This document shows, one piece after another, positions 1-7,725 of a DNA stretch of 64,000 bases. Each line of letters starts with the position of its first letter. The first letter of the stretch is position 1. The notes under the pieces are model-generated. The model did no database searches and was not told the origin of the DNA. It saw only the letters and a program-made list of their open reading frames with translations. Source of the stretch: Arthrobacter echini (lineage in GTDB: Bacteria > Actinomycetota > Actinomycetes > Actinomycetales > Micrococcaceae); contig NZ_VSLD01000001.1 in assembly GCF_008107445.1 (NCBI RefSeq), positions 620,001 to 684,000 on the forward strand. The letters run 5' to 3'. The translations under genes were made by a program, and so were the position numbers.

Positions 1-1092
1 GCTGAGCGCCGGGATGCCCAGGGCCAGCTCCTCCACCTGCGTGGGGAAGAGATTCACACCGCGGACGATCACCATGTCGTCGCTGCGCCCCCTGATCCGC
101 TCCATCCGGCGCATGCCGGGGCGCGCGGTGCCGGGCATGAGCCGCGTGAGATCGTGCGTCCGGTAGCGGATGATCGGCAGGGCCTCCTTGGTGAGCGAGG
201 TGAACACCAGCTCCCCGGCCGATTCGTCGTCGAGCACCTTCTCCGTGAACGGGTCGATGATCTCGGGGCGGAAGTGGTCCTCCCAGACGTGAGCGCCGTC
301 CTTCGACTCGACGCACTCGCCGGCCACCCCGGGGCCCATGACCTCGGACAGCCCGTAGATGTCGCACGCGTCGAAGCCCATGCGGCCCTCGAGCTCCTGC
401 CGCATGCCCTCGGTCCACGGTTCGGCCCCGAGTACGGCGGTCTTGAGCGACGTGGACCGCGGGTCGATGCCCGCCTCCGCCATCGCGTCGAGGATGGTCA
501 GCAGATACGTGGGCGTCGCGAGGATCGCATCCGGCTCGAAATCACGGATCAGCTGCACCTGCCGCTCGGTCTGCCCGCCCGAGATGGGGATCACGGTGCA
601 GCCGAGCCGCTCGGCACCCGCATGGGCACCGAGCCCACCCGTGAAGAGCCCATACCCGTAGGCATTGTGGACCTTCCAGCCCTTCTTGACCCCCGACGCC
701 CGCAGCGAGCGGGCCACGAGCGACGCCCAGCGGGCAAGGTCACCGGAGGTGTAGCCGACCACGGTCGGCTGGCCCGTGGTGCCCGACGACGCGTGGATCC
801 GTGCAATCTGGTCCTGCGGTACGGCGAACATCCCGAACGGATACGTGCTGCGCAGATCCTCCTTGGTGGTGAAAGGGAACTTCGCCAGATCGCCGAGCTC
901 GCGCAGATCGTCAGGATGCACACCAGCGTCGTCGAACTTGCGCCTGTAGAGCGGCACGTTCGTGTAGGCGTGCTGCACGGTGGCCCGGAGCCGCTCGAGC
1001 TGCACGGCCTCCAGGTGGTCCCGTGACCACGTCTCCTCCGGGTCCAGGGTGGCGGGATCGGCTGCCGAGGCTCGCAGGGTGACGGTTTCCAA
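1..1092 (-). CDS. paaK: phenylacetate--CoA ligase, C-terminus beyond window
   Basis: AMP-forming ligase that activates phenylacetate-type acids to CoA thioesters in the cytosol. The 364 codons present carry the ANL-family phosphate-binding motif SSGTTGQPT (about residues 102-110) and the A5-type motif YGLSEVMGPG (about 246-255). PaaK proteins are usually near 430 residues, so roughly the last 70 lie outside the left edge. The start is a TTG at 1092, chosen because GAAGGAG lies just upstream (1098-1104) and METVTL fits the family N-terminus. It lies 49 nt behind the MFS gene on the same strand, so the two probably form an operon. No other paa ring-epoxidation genes are in view. The substrate may be phenylacetate or a hydroxylated relative. 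Confidence 0.92.
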   Translation of the reverse strand, partial: METVTLRASAADPATLDPEETWSRDHLEAVQLERLRATVQHAYTNVPLYRRKFDDAGVHPDDLRELGDLAKFPFTTKEDLRSTYPFGMFAVPQDQIARIHASSGTTGQPTVVGYTSGDLARWASLVARSLRASGVKKGWKVHNAYGYGLFTGGLGAHAGAERLGCTVIPISGGQTERQVQLIRDFEPDAILATPTYLLTILDAMAEAGIDPRSTSLKTAVLGAEPWTEGMRQELEGRMGFDACDIYGLSEVMGPGVAGECVESKDGAHVWEDHFRPEIIDPFTEKVLDDESAGELVFTSLTKEALPIIRYRTHDLTRLMPGTARPGMRRMERIRGRSDDMVIVRGVNLFPTQVEELALGIPALS

Positions 1093-1141
1093 GGGTGCTC
1101 CTTCGTGCGGTGCGGGGACCTTCATCGCGGGTGGGCCATGC

Positions 1142-2500
1142 CTACGGGCGGGTGAGTGCCTCGTCGGCCGTCAGGGACTCGTCCGCCTCCAGCGGCGCCC
1201 CCCTGGTCTCCTTCACCATGCTTGCTCCGATGAACGAGATGACGCACAGGGCCATGATGTAGAGCGCGATCGACCCGGACCAGCCTGTGCTGCCGAGTAG
1301 TGCCTGAGCGATCAGCGGGGCGAACGCCCCACCGAGGATCGCGCCCAGTGCATAGCCGATCCCGATGCCCGAGTACCGCACATTGGCCGGGAACATCTCC
1401 GCATACATCGCGGACATGGGACCGTAGGAGAGCCCCAGCCCGATGGTCAGCATGAAGATGCCGATGCCGTAGAGCCAGACGTTACCGGTGTCGATCAGGA
1501 GGAAGAGCGGGATCATCCAGACGAAGATCAGGCCGTAGCCGATCTGGAAGGTCCGCACGCGCCCGATACGGTCGGAGAGCATGCCCCCGAACAGGGTGAA
1601 GATCAGCCACCCGAAGGACGCCAGCAGTGTGGCCAGCAGCACCGGTGCGGCAGGCATGCCGAGGGTCTTCTGCGCGTAGGAGGACAGGAACGCGATCACA
1701 AGATAGCCGGCGGCGTTGTTACCGATGAAGATGACAGCGGCGAGGATCACCTCGCGCTTGTTGGTTTTCAGCAGATTGCGCAGCGGGGTGGCGGTGTCGC
1801 GCTTGCGCTCGATCATGCGCTTGAAGACAGGACTTTCGGCAACGGCGGAGCGGATGAAGTAGCCGACGACGATCAGGACCACGGACAGCAGGAACGGGAT
1901 GCGCCAGCCCCACTCGAGGAAGGCTTCTGCGGACATGGAGCTGCGCAGCACGAAGAGCACGAGGGTCGCGAGGATCATGCCGACAGGTACGCCGATCTGC
2001 GGATACGCACCCCAGAAGCCGCGCTTGTTCACGGGAGCGTGCTCCACGGCCATCAGCGCTGCGCCGCCCCATTCACCGCCGGCGGAGAAACCCTGGAGGA
2101 TGCGCAGCAGCATCAGGAGGATGGGCGCCCAGACACCGATCTGCGCGTAGGTGGGGAGCAGGCCGATCAGGGCGGTGGCGGATCCCATCAGGACCAGGGT
2201 GAACACCAGCATCGCCTTGCGCCCGATGCGGTCACCGAGCCTGCCGGCGATGATCGCCCCGAGGGGCCGGAAGAAGAAGCTGATGCCGATCGTTGCCCAG
2301 GAGACGAGCTGGGCCAGGCCTGCGCTCTCCGACTCCAGGGGTCCGAAGTACAGCGTGGCGAAGACGAGCCCTGCCGCCTGCGCGAAGATGAAGAAGTCGT
2401 ACCACTCGATCGTGGTGCCGACCATGGTGCCCGCCAGGACCCGTCGGTCGGCCGAACTCATGCGGGTGGCGGGTTGCGCCCGCCCTGCTGCTACAGCCAT
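1142..2500 (-). CDS. MFS transporter, metabolite:H+ symporter type
   Basis: A 452-residue integral membrane protein of the MHS branch of the major facilitator superfamily (ShiA/PcaT/ProP relatives), which import organic acids with protons. It has the family hallmark TTIEWYDFFIF near residues 29-39, about 12 hydrophobic segments, and the loop motif GRLGDRIGRK between TM2 and TM3. An upstream in-frame extension to 2587 exists, but the ATG at 2500 has AAGGGAG just before it and gives the usual N-terminus. It is followed by paaK, so the cargo is probably an aromatic acid such as phenylacetate or hydroxyphenylacetate (inferred from context). A strong palindrome lies 90 bp upstream of the start. 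Confidence 0.9.
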   Translation of the reverse strand: MAVAAGRAQPATRMSSADRRVLAGTMVGTTIEWYDFFIFAQAAGLVFATLYFGPLESESAGLAQLVSWATIGISFFFRPLGAIIAGRLGDRIGRKAMLVFTLVLMGSATALIGLLPTYAQIGVWAPILLMLLRILQGFSAGGEWGGAALMAVEHAPVNKRGFWGAYPQIGVPVGMILATLVLFVLRSSMSAEAFLEWGWRIPFLLSVVLIVVGYFIRSAVAESPVFKRMIERKRDTATPLRNLLKTNKREVILAAVIFIGNNAAGYLVIAFLSSYAQKTLGMPAAPVLLATLLASFGWLIFTLFGGMLSDRIGRVRTFQIGYGLIFVWMIPLFLLIDTGNVWLYGIGIFMLTIGLGLSYGPMSAMYAEMFPANVRYSGIGIGYALGAILGGAFAPLIAQALLGSTGWSGSIALYIMALCVISFIGASMVKETRGAPLEADESLTADEALTRP

Positions 2501-2589
2501 GAAAAACTCCCTTGTCTTCCGGTAGGTGGTGCTGGGCTCCCGCCCCTGCAGCAGCCCTCGGCAGTGCATCGGTGGTCGGTGCCCCAAAC

Positions 2590-2617
2590 ATTACCGAACG
2601 ATCGTTCATTCGGTAAT
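2590..2617. promoter_or_regulatory. palindromic operator upstream of the MFS-paaK operon
   Basis: Perfect 9-bp inverted repeat ATTACCGAA / TTCGGTAAT with 10 nt between the arms. An inner perfect 12-bp palindrome GAACGATCGTTC lies at 2596-2607. The core CGAACGATCGTTCA fits, except at the last base, the CNAACGNNCGTTNG pattern I recall for PaaR, the TetR-type repressor of phenylacetate genes in Thermus. It sits between the IclR gene end and the MFS start, where an operator for MFS-paaK should be. No PaaR gene is in the window. Confidence 0.6.
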
Positions 2618-2674
2618 GCCGTGGACGATTGTGTTCTGATTGTGACGTGCAGCACGGTGGGTGTGCTGTAGGTC

Positions 2675-3415
2675 CTAGAGAAGCGCCCCGACGGCGTGGG
2701 CCGTCCGCGCGACCTGCCGCCCCAGACCGGCCTCGTCGAGATCGCTGCGCACATAGACGACGGCGAGCGCAGCAGGCATGTGCCCCGGCACCAGGATCGG
2801 CGCCGCGACCGAGCTGACACCCAGGATCACCTCGTCGTGGCTCACCGCGTAGCCCGTCGCCGCGGCCACGCGCGACTCGTCGCGGAACAGCTCACCCGGC
2901 GAGAGCTGCTCCCACCGTGCTTCCCCGAGCGCCGCCTGGATGGCGATGCCGGGCGCGCCGGCGTCGAACCTGTGCCGCGATCCGGGCCGCTGCACGATCG
3001 TCCCCTCCCCGTGCGGCGGTTCGACGGCGACGAGCGTGACGCAGTGCCGGCGGTCCCAGACAGCGATGAAGGCCGTCATCCGCAGCTCCGCGGCGAGCGC
3101 CGTGAGCTCCGGCAGGGCGGCCGACTGCAGATCGCGGGCCACACCCCGCGCCAGAGTCGCCATGCCCGGCCCGATCCGGAAGCCACCGGCCACGTCCTTC
3201 AGCACGAGGCCGTGATCCTCGAGCGTACGGACGATGCGGTAGGCGATGGAGCGATGCACCCCGAGCGCCCCGGCTATCTCGGCGATCGTCATGGCGCCGG
3301 TGGTGTCCGCCAGGATCTCGAGCACGCGGATTCCCCGCGAAAGCGTCTGGCTCGGCGGTGCCCCGCTCGTCATCCGGGGAGCCGCGTCCGTACCCGTCGC
3401 GCCCTGCGCGTTCAT
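2675..3415 (-). CDS. IclR-family transcriptional regulator
   Basis: 246-residue one-component regulator. An N-terminal winged helix-turn-helix (about residues 23-80, with LGVHRSIAYRIVRTLEDHGL as recognition region) is followed by an IclR effector-binding domain. IclR proteins often control aromatic acid catabolism as activators or repressors. The ATG at 3415 overlaps the stop of the FAD monooxygenase by 4 nt (ATGA), so translation is probably coupled. Longer in-frame starts upstream would lie inside that gene and are not needed. The likely target is the PcaR-like palindrome at 5377-5391 in the divergent promoter region. The effector is probably an aromatic acid of the pathway (inferred). Confidence 0.92.
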   Translation of the reverse strand: MNAQGATGTDAAPRMTSGAPPSQTLSRGIRVLEILADTTGAMTIAEIAGALGVHRSIAYRIVRTLEDHGLVLKDVAGGFRIGPGMATLARGVARDLQSAALPELTALAAELRMTAFIAVWDRRHCVTLVAVEPPHGEGTIVQRPGSRHRFDAGAPGIAIQAALGEARWEQLSPGELFRDESRVAAATGYAVSHDEVILGVSSVAAPILVPGHMPAALAVVYVRSDLDEAGLGRQVARTAHAVGALL

Positions 3416-5322
3416 TGGCCGGCCGTCGCCCGGACCGGAACGGGCGAGAGGACTCCGGCGAAGAATTGCCCGAGCTCCGCCGTCGCACGCAGCGGCAGGA
3501 CGGCGGCCACGTACTGGTCGGGGCGCACGACGACGACGACGCCTGAGCGGTCGATACCGCGCAGCTCGAAGACATCGGATGCGGGGTCCGCGGCGTAGAC
3601 CTTCTCGTAGTCCGTCAGACCGAAGGGGCCGACAGCCGGTTTGAACTCCCCCGGTACCTGGCCGATGTCCACCCCGACATGGTCCTGCTGGTAGACCACC
3701 TTCAGGTCGAACCAGGCATCGCGATCGGAGCCCTCCGGTGTGGCTGCCAGGGGTGACTCGGCGGCGGATCCGATCCACTGCGCGAGGTCGGTCACCCCGG
3801 ATGCCGCTCCGGGCTCGGCCTCGTCGGCGAAGACGTAGATGCGCCACCGCCCGTCCGCCGTCGCGTGGTGCCCGAGGTGCAGGGGCACGCCGTCGCACAC
3901 GCGCACCACGGGCGCCGACCTGAAGCGCTTGCCGAGCGGGAAGCCCGTCGCGATGCCCTGGTGGGCGTCATCGGCCACGAGCATGGACGGCTCGTACTGC
4001 GTCATGAAGCCGGCCGGGAACTCGGCGGTGCGGACGTAGAAGTCCTCGAGCTCGGACGGGTCCTCGAACTCCTCCGGGCGCTTCGCCATGAGCGTGGACC
4101 ACTGCTTGTCGAAATCGATCAGATTCTTCGCCACCACCTGGCGTTCCTGCGAGTAGGTGGCGAGCAACGTCTCGGGGCTGCGGCCCTCGAGCACGTGGCC
4201 CAGTTTCCACCCGATGTTGAAGCCGTCCTGCATCGACACGTTCATGCCCTGACCTGCCTTGGCGCTGTGCGTATGGCAGGCGTCGCCGGTGATGAAGACG
4301 CGCGGGGTGCGTCTGCCGAGGTCCTCGGGGCGGACGTCGTCGAACCTGTCCGTGAGCCGGTGCCCCACCTCGTAGACGCTGTGCCAGGCGACGTTGCGCA
4401 CATCGAGCGTGTAGGGGCTCAGGATGGCGTTCGCCTTCGCGATGATCTGGTCGATGGTGGTGGACCTCACCGCTCCACGGTCATCGGCCGGCGTCTCGCC
4501 GAGATCCACGTACATGCGGAACAGGTGGCCGCCCTCCCGTGGGATCAGGAGGATGCTGCCGCCGTTGCCGGACTGGATGGCGCATTTGCGCCGGATGTCG
4601 GGGAAGTCGGTCACGGCCACGATGTCCATCACGCCCCAGGCATGATTGGCGTGGTCGCCCTCCATGGTGCAGCCGATGGACTGGCGTACGCCGCTCCGCG
4701 CGCCGTCGGCGCCCACCACGTATTGTGCACGCACCACGCGCTGCTGTCCCTCGCGCTCGCCCCCGGTCGCGGTGAGGGTGACGGACACCGGGTACTCGGC
4801 GGCGTCGTCGACCTCCAGACCGGCGAACTCGAAGCCGTAGTCGGGCTCCATGCGCGTGGGCGCGTTCTTCATGTACTCCGCGAAGTAATCGAGCACGCGG
4901 GCCTGGTTGACGATCAGGTGGGGGAACTCGCTGATGCCGGCCGGGTCGTCGACCGGGCGGGCGGTGCGGATGATGCGCGAGGAGTCTTCGGGATCGGGCT
5001 TCCAGAACGCCATCTCGACAATGCGGTACGCCTCGTCGGTGATGCGCTGCGCGAAGCCGAAGGCCTGGAAGGTCTCGACACTGCGGGCCTGGATGCCGTC
5101 CGCCTGACCGATGGCCAGGCGGCCCGGTCGGCGCTCGACGATGCGGGTGGTGATGCCGGGGAACTGCGAGAGCTGTGCGGCGGCGATCATGCCGGCCGGG
5201 CCGGTACCGATGATCAGGACATCGACGACCTCGGGGAGCTCCTGCGGACGGTCGACACCGACGCCCGCCACCGGCTGGATCCGGGGATCACCGGAAACGT
5301 ATCCGTGGTGATGGAATTGCAC
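3412..5322 (-). CDS. FAD-dependent aromatic hydroxylase, MobA/phenol-2-monooxygenase type
   Basis: 636-residue flavoprotein monooxygenase that hydroxylates a phenolic substrate with NAD(P)H and O2. It shows the dinucleotide-binding motif IIGTGPAGMIAA near residues 37-48, the DG motif VVGADGARSGVRQS, the GD motif ITGDACHTHSAKAGQGMN, and a C-terminal thioredoxin-fold extension. Length and ends resemble 3-hydroxybenzoate 4-monooxygenase (MobA). It is transcribed divergently from the homoprotocatechuate meta-cleavage operon, and no HpaB/HpaC two-component hydroxylase is visible. It therefore probably makes 3,4-dihydroxyphenylacetate from 3- or 4-hydroxyphenylacetate. That substrate is inferred from context only; 3-hydroxybenzoate remains possible. 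Confidence 0.88.
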   Translation of the reverse strand: MQFHHHGYVSGDPRIQPVAGVGVDRPQELPEVVDVLIIGTGPAGMIAAAQLSQFPGITTRIVERRPGRLAIGQADGIQARSVETFQAFGFAQRITDEAYRIVEMAFWKPDPEDSSRIIRTARPVDDPAGISEFPHLIVNQARVLDYFAEYMKNAPTRMEPDYGFEFAGLEVDDAAEYPVSVTLTATGGEREGQQRVVRAQYVVGADGARSGVRQSIGCTMEGDHANHAWGVMDIVAVTDFPDIRRKCAIQSGNGGSILLIPREGGHLFRMYVDLGETPADDRGAVRSTTIDQIIAKANAILSPYTLDVRNVAWHSVYEVGHRLTDRFDDVRPEDLGRRTPRVFITGDACHTHSAKAGQGMNVSMQDGFNIGWKLGHVLEGRSPETLLATYSQERQVVAKNLIDFDKQWSTLMAKRPEEFEDPSELEDFYVRTAEFPAGFMTQYEPSMLVADDAHQGIATGFPLGKRFRSAPVVRVCDGVPLHLGHHATADGRWRIYVFADEAEPGAASGVTDLAQWIGSAAESPLAATPEGSDRDAWFDLKVVYQQDHVGVDIGQVPGEFKPAVGPFGLTDYEKVYAADPASDVFELRGIDRSGVVVVVRPDQYVAAVLPLRATAELGQFFAGVLSPVPVRATAGQ

Positions 5323-5376
5323 GGGCTGTCCTCACGTCGTCGTGGTCATGGCGCTGATCAGGTGGCGCTGGGTGAA

Positions 5377-5391
5377 GTTCGATAATCGAAC
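5377..5391. promoter_or_regulatory. IclR-type operator in divergent promoter region
   Basis: Perfect inverted repeat GTTCGAT-A-ATCGAAC in the 224-bp region between the FAD monooxygenase (start 5322) and the FAH-RraA gene (start 5547). It differs by one base from the GTTCGATAATCGCAC box that I recall for PcaR/PobR-type IclR regulators. An IclR gene is encoded just downstream of the monooxygenase, so this is its likely site. The rest of the region also holds the AT-richer stretch around 5510-5535 that probably contains the rightward promoter and possibly the GntR site. Confidence 0.65.
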
Positions 5392-5546
5392 GGAGCGTTC
5401 TACTATTGCTCGGCAAGCGTAGGTGATCGGGACCACACGGGCAAGGGTGCCCGATGCGGGCGCAGAGGTGAGCCCCGGACCCCTTGACGCGGCGCGGAAT
5501 ACTTCCTACGCTTCATATACGATTTTGTACTCGATGAGGAGCATGC

Positions 5547-7025
5547 GTGGAACAGCTGGACGACGCGATTCTGCAAGCGGCCCGCAAGGTGATCGCCGTG
5601 CACATCAACTACCCGAGCCGGGCCGCCCAGCGCGGACGCACACCGGCCCAGCCCTCCTACTTCCTCAAGCCACCCTCCTCGCTCGCCCTCTCGAGGGCGA
5701 GCGTCGAGCGCCCCGCGGGGTGCGAGCTGCTCGGCTTCGAGGGTGAGATCGCCCTCGTGATCGGGACCCCGGGCCGGCTGATAGACCCTGCGGATGCCTG
5801 GCGGCACGTCGCTTGGGTCACCGCGAGCAACGATCTCGGCGTCTACGACCTCCGGTATGCGGACAAGGGCTCGAATCTGCGCTCGAAGGGCGGTGACGGC
5901 TTCACCCCGGTGGGCCCGGGCCTCATCCCCGCGGACTCCGTGGATCCCACCCGACTCCGCATCCGCACCTGGCACAACGGCGAGGTGGTCCAGGACGACA
6001 CGACCGAGGATCTGCTCTTCCCCTTCTCCCGCCTGATCGCGGATCTGTCCCAGCTGCTGACTCTCGAGACGGGCGACATCATCCTGACCGGGACGCCGTC
6101 CGGCGCATCGGTCGCCCACCCCGGCGACACGATCGAGATCGAGGTGACCGATACCGGAGGCACGGTCTCGACCGGCCGCCTGTCCACCCGCGTGGTCGAG
6201 GGGCAGACGCCGCTCGCGGACTTCGGCGCGCAGCCGAAGTCCGACGACACCCAGCGCGAGGAAGCCTACGGATCCCGGGAGGCCGCCGGCCTGCCGGCGT
6301 CCTCCCCCGGACTCGGCGCCGAGCTGAAGGCGAAGCTCGAGCAGGTTGCCACAGCCACGCTGTCCTCCCAGCTGCGCAAGCGCGGCCTGAACAACGTGAG
6401 CATCGACGGGCTGCAGGCCACCCGGCCCGAGCGCCGCGTCGTCGGGCTCGCCAGAACCCTCCGGTTCGTCCCCAACCGCGAGGATCTCTTCGAGACCCAC
6501 GGCGGCGGCTTCAACGCGCAGAAGCGCGCCATCGACACCGTGGGCGAGGGCGAGATCCTCGTCATGGAGGCCCGCGGCGAGAAGGGCACCGGCACCATCG
6601 GGGACATCCTGGCTCTGCGCGCGCAGGTCCGCGGGGCCGCCGCGATCATCACCGACGGCGGAGTCCGGGACTACGCCGCCGTGGCGGCCATGGAGATCCC
6701 CACCTGGTTCGCGAATCCGCACCCGGCCGTCCTCGGCAGGAAGCACGTGCCCTGGGACATCGACCTCACCATCGCGTGCGGCGGGACCACTGTGCAGCCG
6801 GGAGACATCATCGTGGCCGACGCCGACGGCGTCCTCGTGATCCCGCCGTCCCTGGCGGAGAGCGTGGCCGACGACGCCCTCGCGCAGGAACGCGAGGAGG
6901 TGTTCATCGCGCAGATGGTCTCCGAGGGTCACGGCGTGGACGGCCTCTACCCGATGAACGCGCAGTGGCGGGCCCGTTACGAGGAGCACCGGGCCCAGCA
7001 CGACGCCGGGAGGATGGGTGAGTAG
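5547..7025 (+). CDS. FAH-family hydrolase/decarboxylase fused to RraA-like aldolase/decarboxylase
   Basis: 492 residues in two domains. Residues about 1-228 are a fumarylacetoacetate hydrolase fold with the metal-ligand pattern E65-x-E67 (GFEGEIALVIG) and D96 (TASNDLGVYDLR). Residues about 255-470 are an RraA-like domain of the HMG-aldolase/oxaloacetate-decarboxylase type, with the GDILALRAQ stretch and the conserved R374-D375 pair (GGVRD). It starts at GTG 5547 behind GAGGAG. As first gene of the homoprotocatechuate operon it most likely replaces HpaG, the 5-carboxymethyl-2-oxo-hex-3-ene-1,6-dioate decarboxylase/isomerase, which in E. coli is a FAH-FAH duplication. What each domain does here is inferred. 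Confidence 0.85.
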   Translation: MEQLDDAILQAARKVIAVHINYPSRAAQRGRTPAQPSYFLKPPSSLALSRASVERPAGCELLGFEGEIALVIGTPGRLIDPADAWRHVAWVTASNDLGVYDLRYADKGSNLRSKGGDGFTPVGPGLIPADSVDPTRLRIRTWHNGEVVQDDTTEDLLFPFSRLIADLSQLLTLETGDIILTGTPSGASVAHPGDTIEIEVTDTGGTVSTGRLSTRVVEGQTPLADFGAQPKSDDTQREEAYGSREAAGLPASSPGLGAELKAKLEQVATATLSSQLRKRGLNNVSIDGLQATRPERRVVGLARTLRFVPNREDLFETHGGGFNAQKRAIDTVGEGEILVMEARGEKGTGTIGDILALRAQVRGAAAIITDGGVRDYAAVAAMEIPTWFANPHPAVLGRKHVPWDIDLTIACGGTTVQPGDIIVADADGVLVIPPSLAESVADDALAQEREEVFIAQMVSEGHGVDGLYPMNAQWRARYEEHRAQHDAGRMGE

Positions 7026-7725
7026 CACGGCCACGGGAACCGGCAGCAAATCGGAGCAGGCCTACGCCGCTGTCAAGGCGAGGATCGTCGACGGCAGCTA
7101 CTCCCCCGGGTACCGGCTGGTCCTCGGGAGGATCGCCGACGATCTCGGGGTGAGTGTGGTCCCCGTCCGCGAGGCCATCAGGCGCCTCGAGGCCGAGGGT
7201 CTGGTGAGCTTCGAGCGCAACGTCGGCGCCACGGTCGCCGGCATCGACCCCACCGAGTACCTCTACACGATGCAGACGCTCAGCATCCTCGAGGGCGCGG
7301 CGACAGCGCTCTCCTCCCCTCTGATCGGCGCTGCGGACATCGCCCGGGCCCGCGCCGTGAACGAGCAGATGCGTGCCTGCCTCGAGGACTTCGACCCGGT
7401 GCGATTCACGCGACTCAACCGGGACTTCCACGGGATCCTGTTCGAGAACTGCCCGAACCCGCACATCCTGGATCTCGTCCACCGGGGCTGGGACCGTCTA
7501 GCCTCACTGCGCGCCTCGACCTTCCGCTTCGTCCCGGGACGGGCCCGTGAGTCCGTCCGGGAACACGACGCACTGCTCCAGCTCATCGCCTCCGGAGCCG
7601 CGGCCGACGACGTCGAGCGCGCCGCCCGCCTCCACCGCAGCACCACCCTCGACGCCTATCTCGCCCTCACCGGCACCGACACCGCTGCTGACCACAGTGC
7701 AGACCACAGCAAGGAGACACCATGA
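7018..7725 (+). CDS. GntR-family regulator, FCD type
   Basis: 235 residues. The N-terminal GntR winged helix (about 10-75, with LGVSVVPVREAIRRLEAEGLV) is followed by an all-helical FCD ligand-binding domain (about 85-220). The GTG start overlaps the preceding gene by 8 nt, and the stop overlaps hpaE by 4 nt (ATGA), so it lies inside the catabolic operon. FCD regulators usually repress until they bind a carboxylic acid intermediate. The probable role is autoregulation of this operon, possibly through sequence near 5510-5535. It is not an HpaR (MarR family) homologue. Confidence 0.9.
   Translation: MSSTATGTGSKSEQAYAAVKARIVDGSYSPGYRLVLGRIADDLGVSVVPVREAIRRLEAEGLVSFERNVGATVAGIDPTEYLYTMQTLSILEGAATALSSPLIGAADIARARAVNEQMRACLEDFDPVRFTRLNRDFHGILFENCPNPHILDLVHRGWDRLASLRASTFRFVPGRARESVREHDALLQLIASGAAADDVERAARLHRSTTLDAYLALTGTDTAADHSADHSKETP

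Noticed and set aside
2596-2607. LexA (SOS) box
   Set aside because: GAACGATCGTTC fits the GAAC-N4-GTTC core, but the arms extend in a way not typical of LexA and the operon has no repair genes; a catabolic operator is more likely.
3865-5385. Long open frame (506 codons) on the plus strand opposite the FAD monooxygenase
   Set aside because: It is antisense to a gene with clear flavoprotein motifs, has no recognisable domain and arises from the high GC content.
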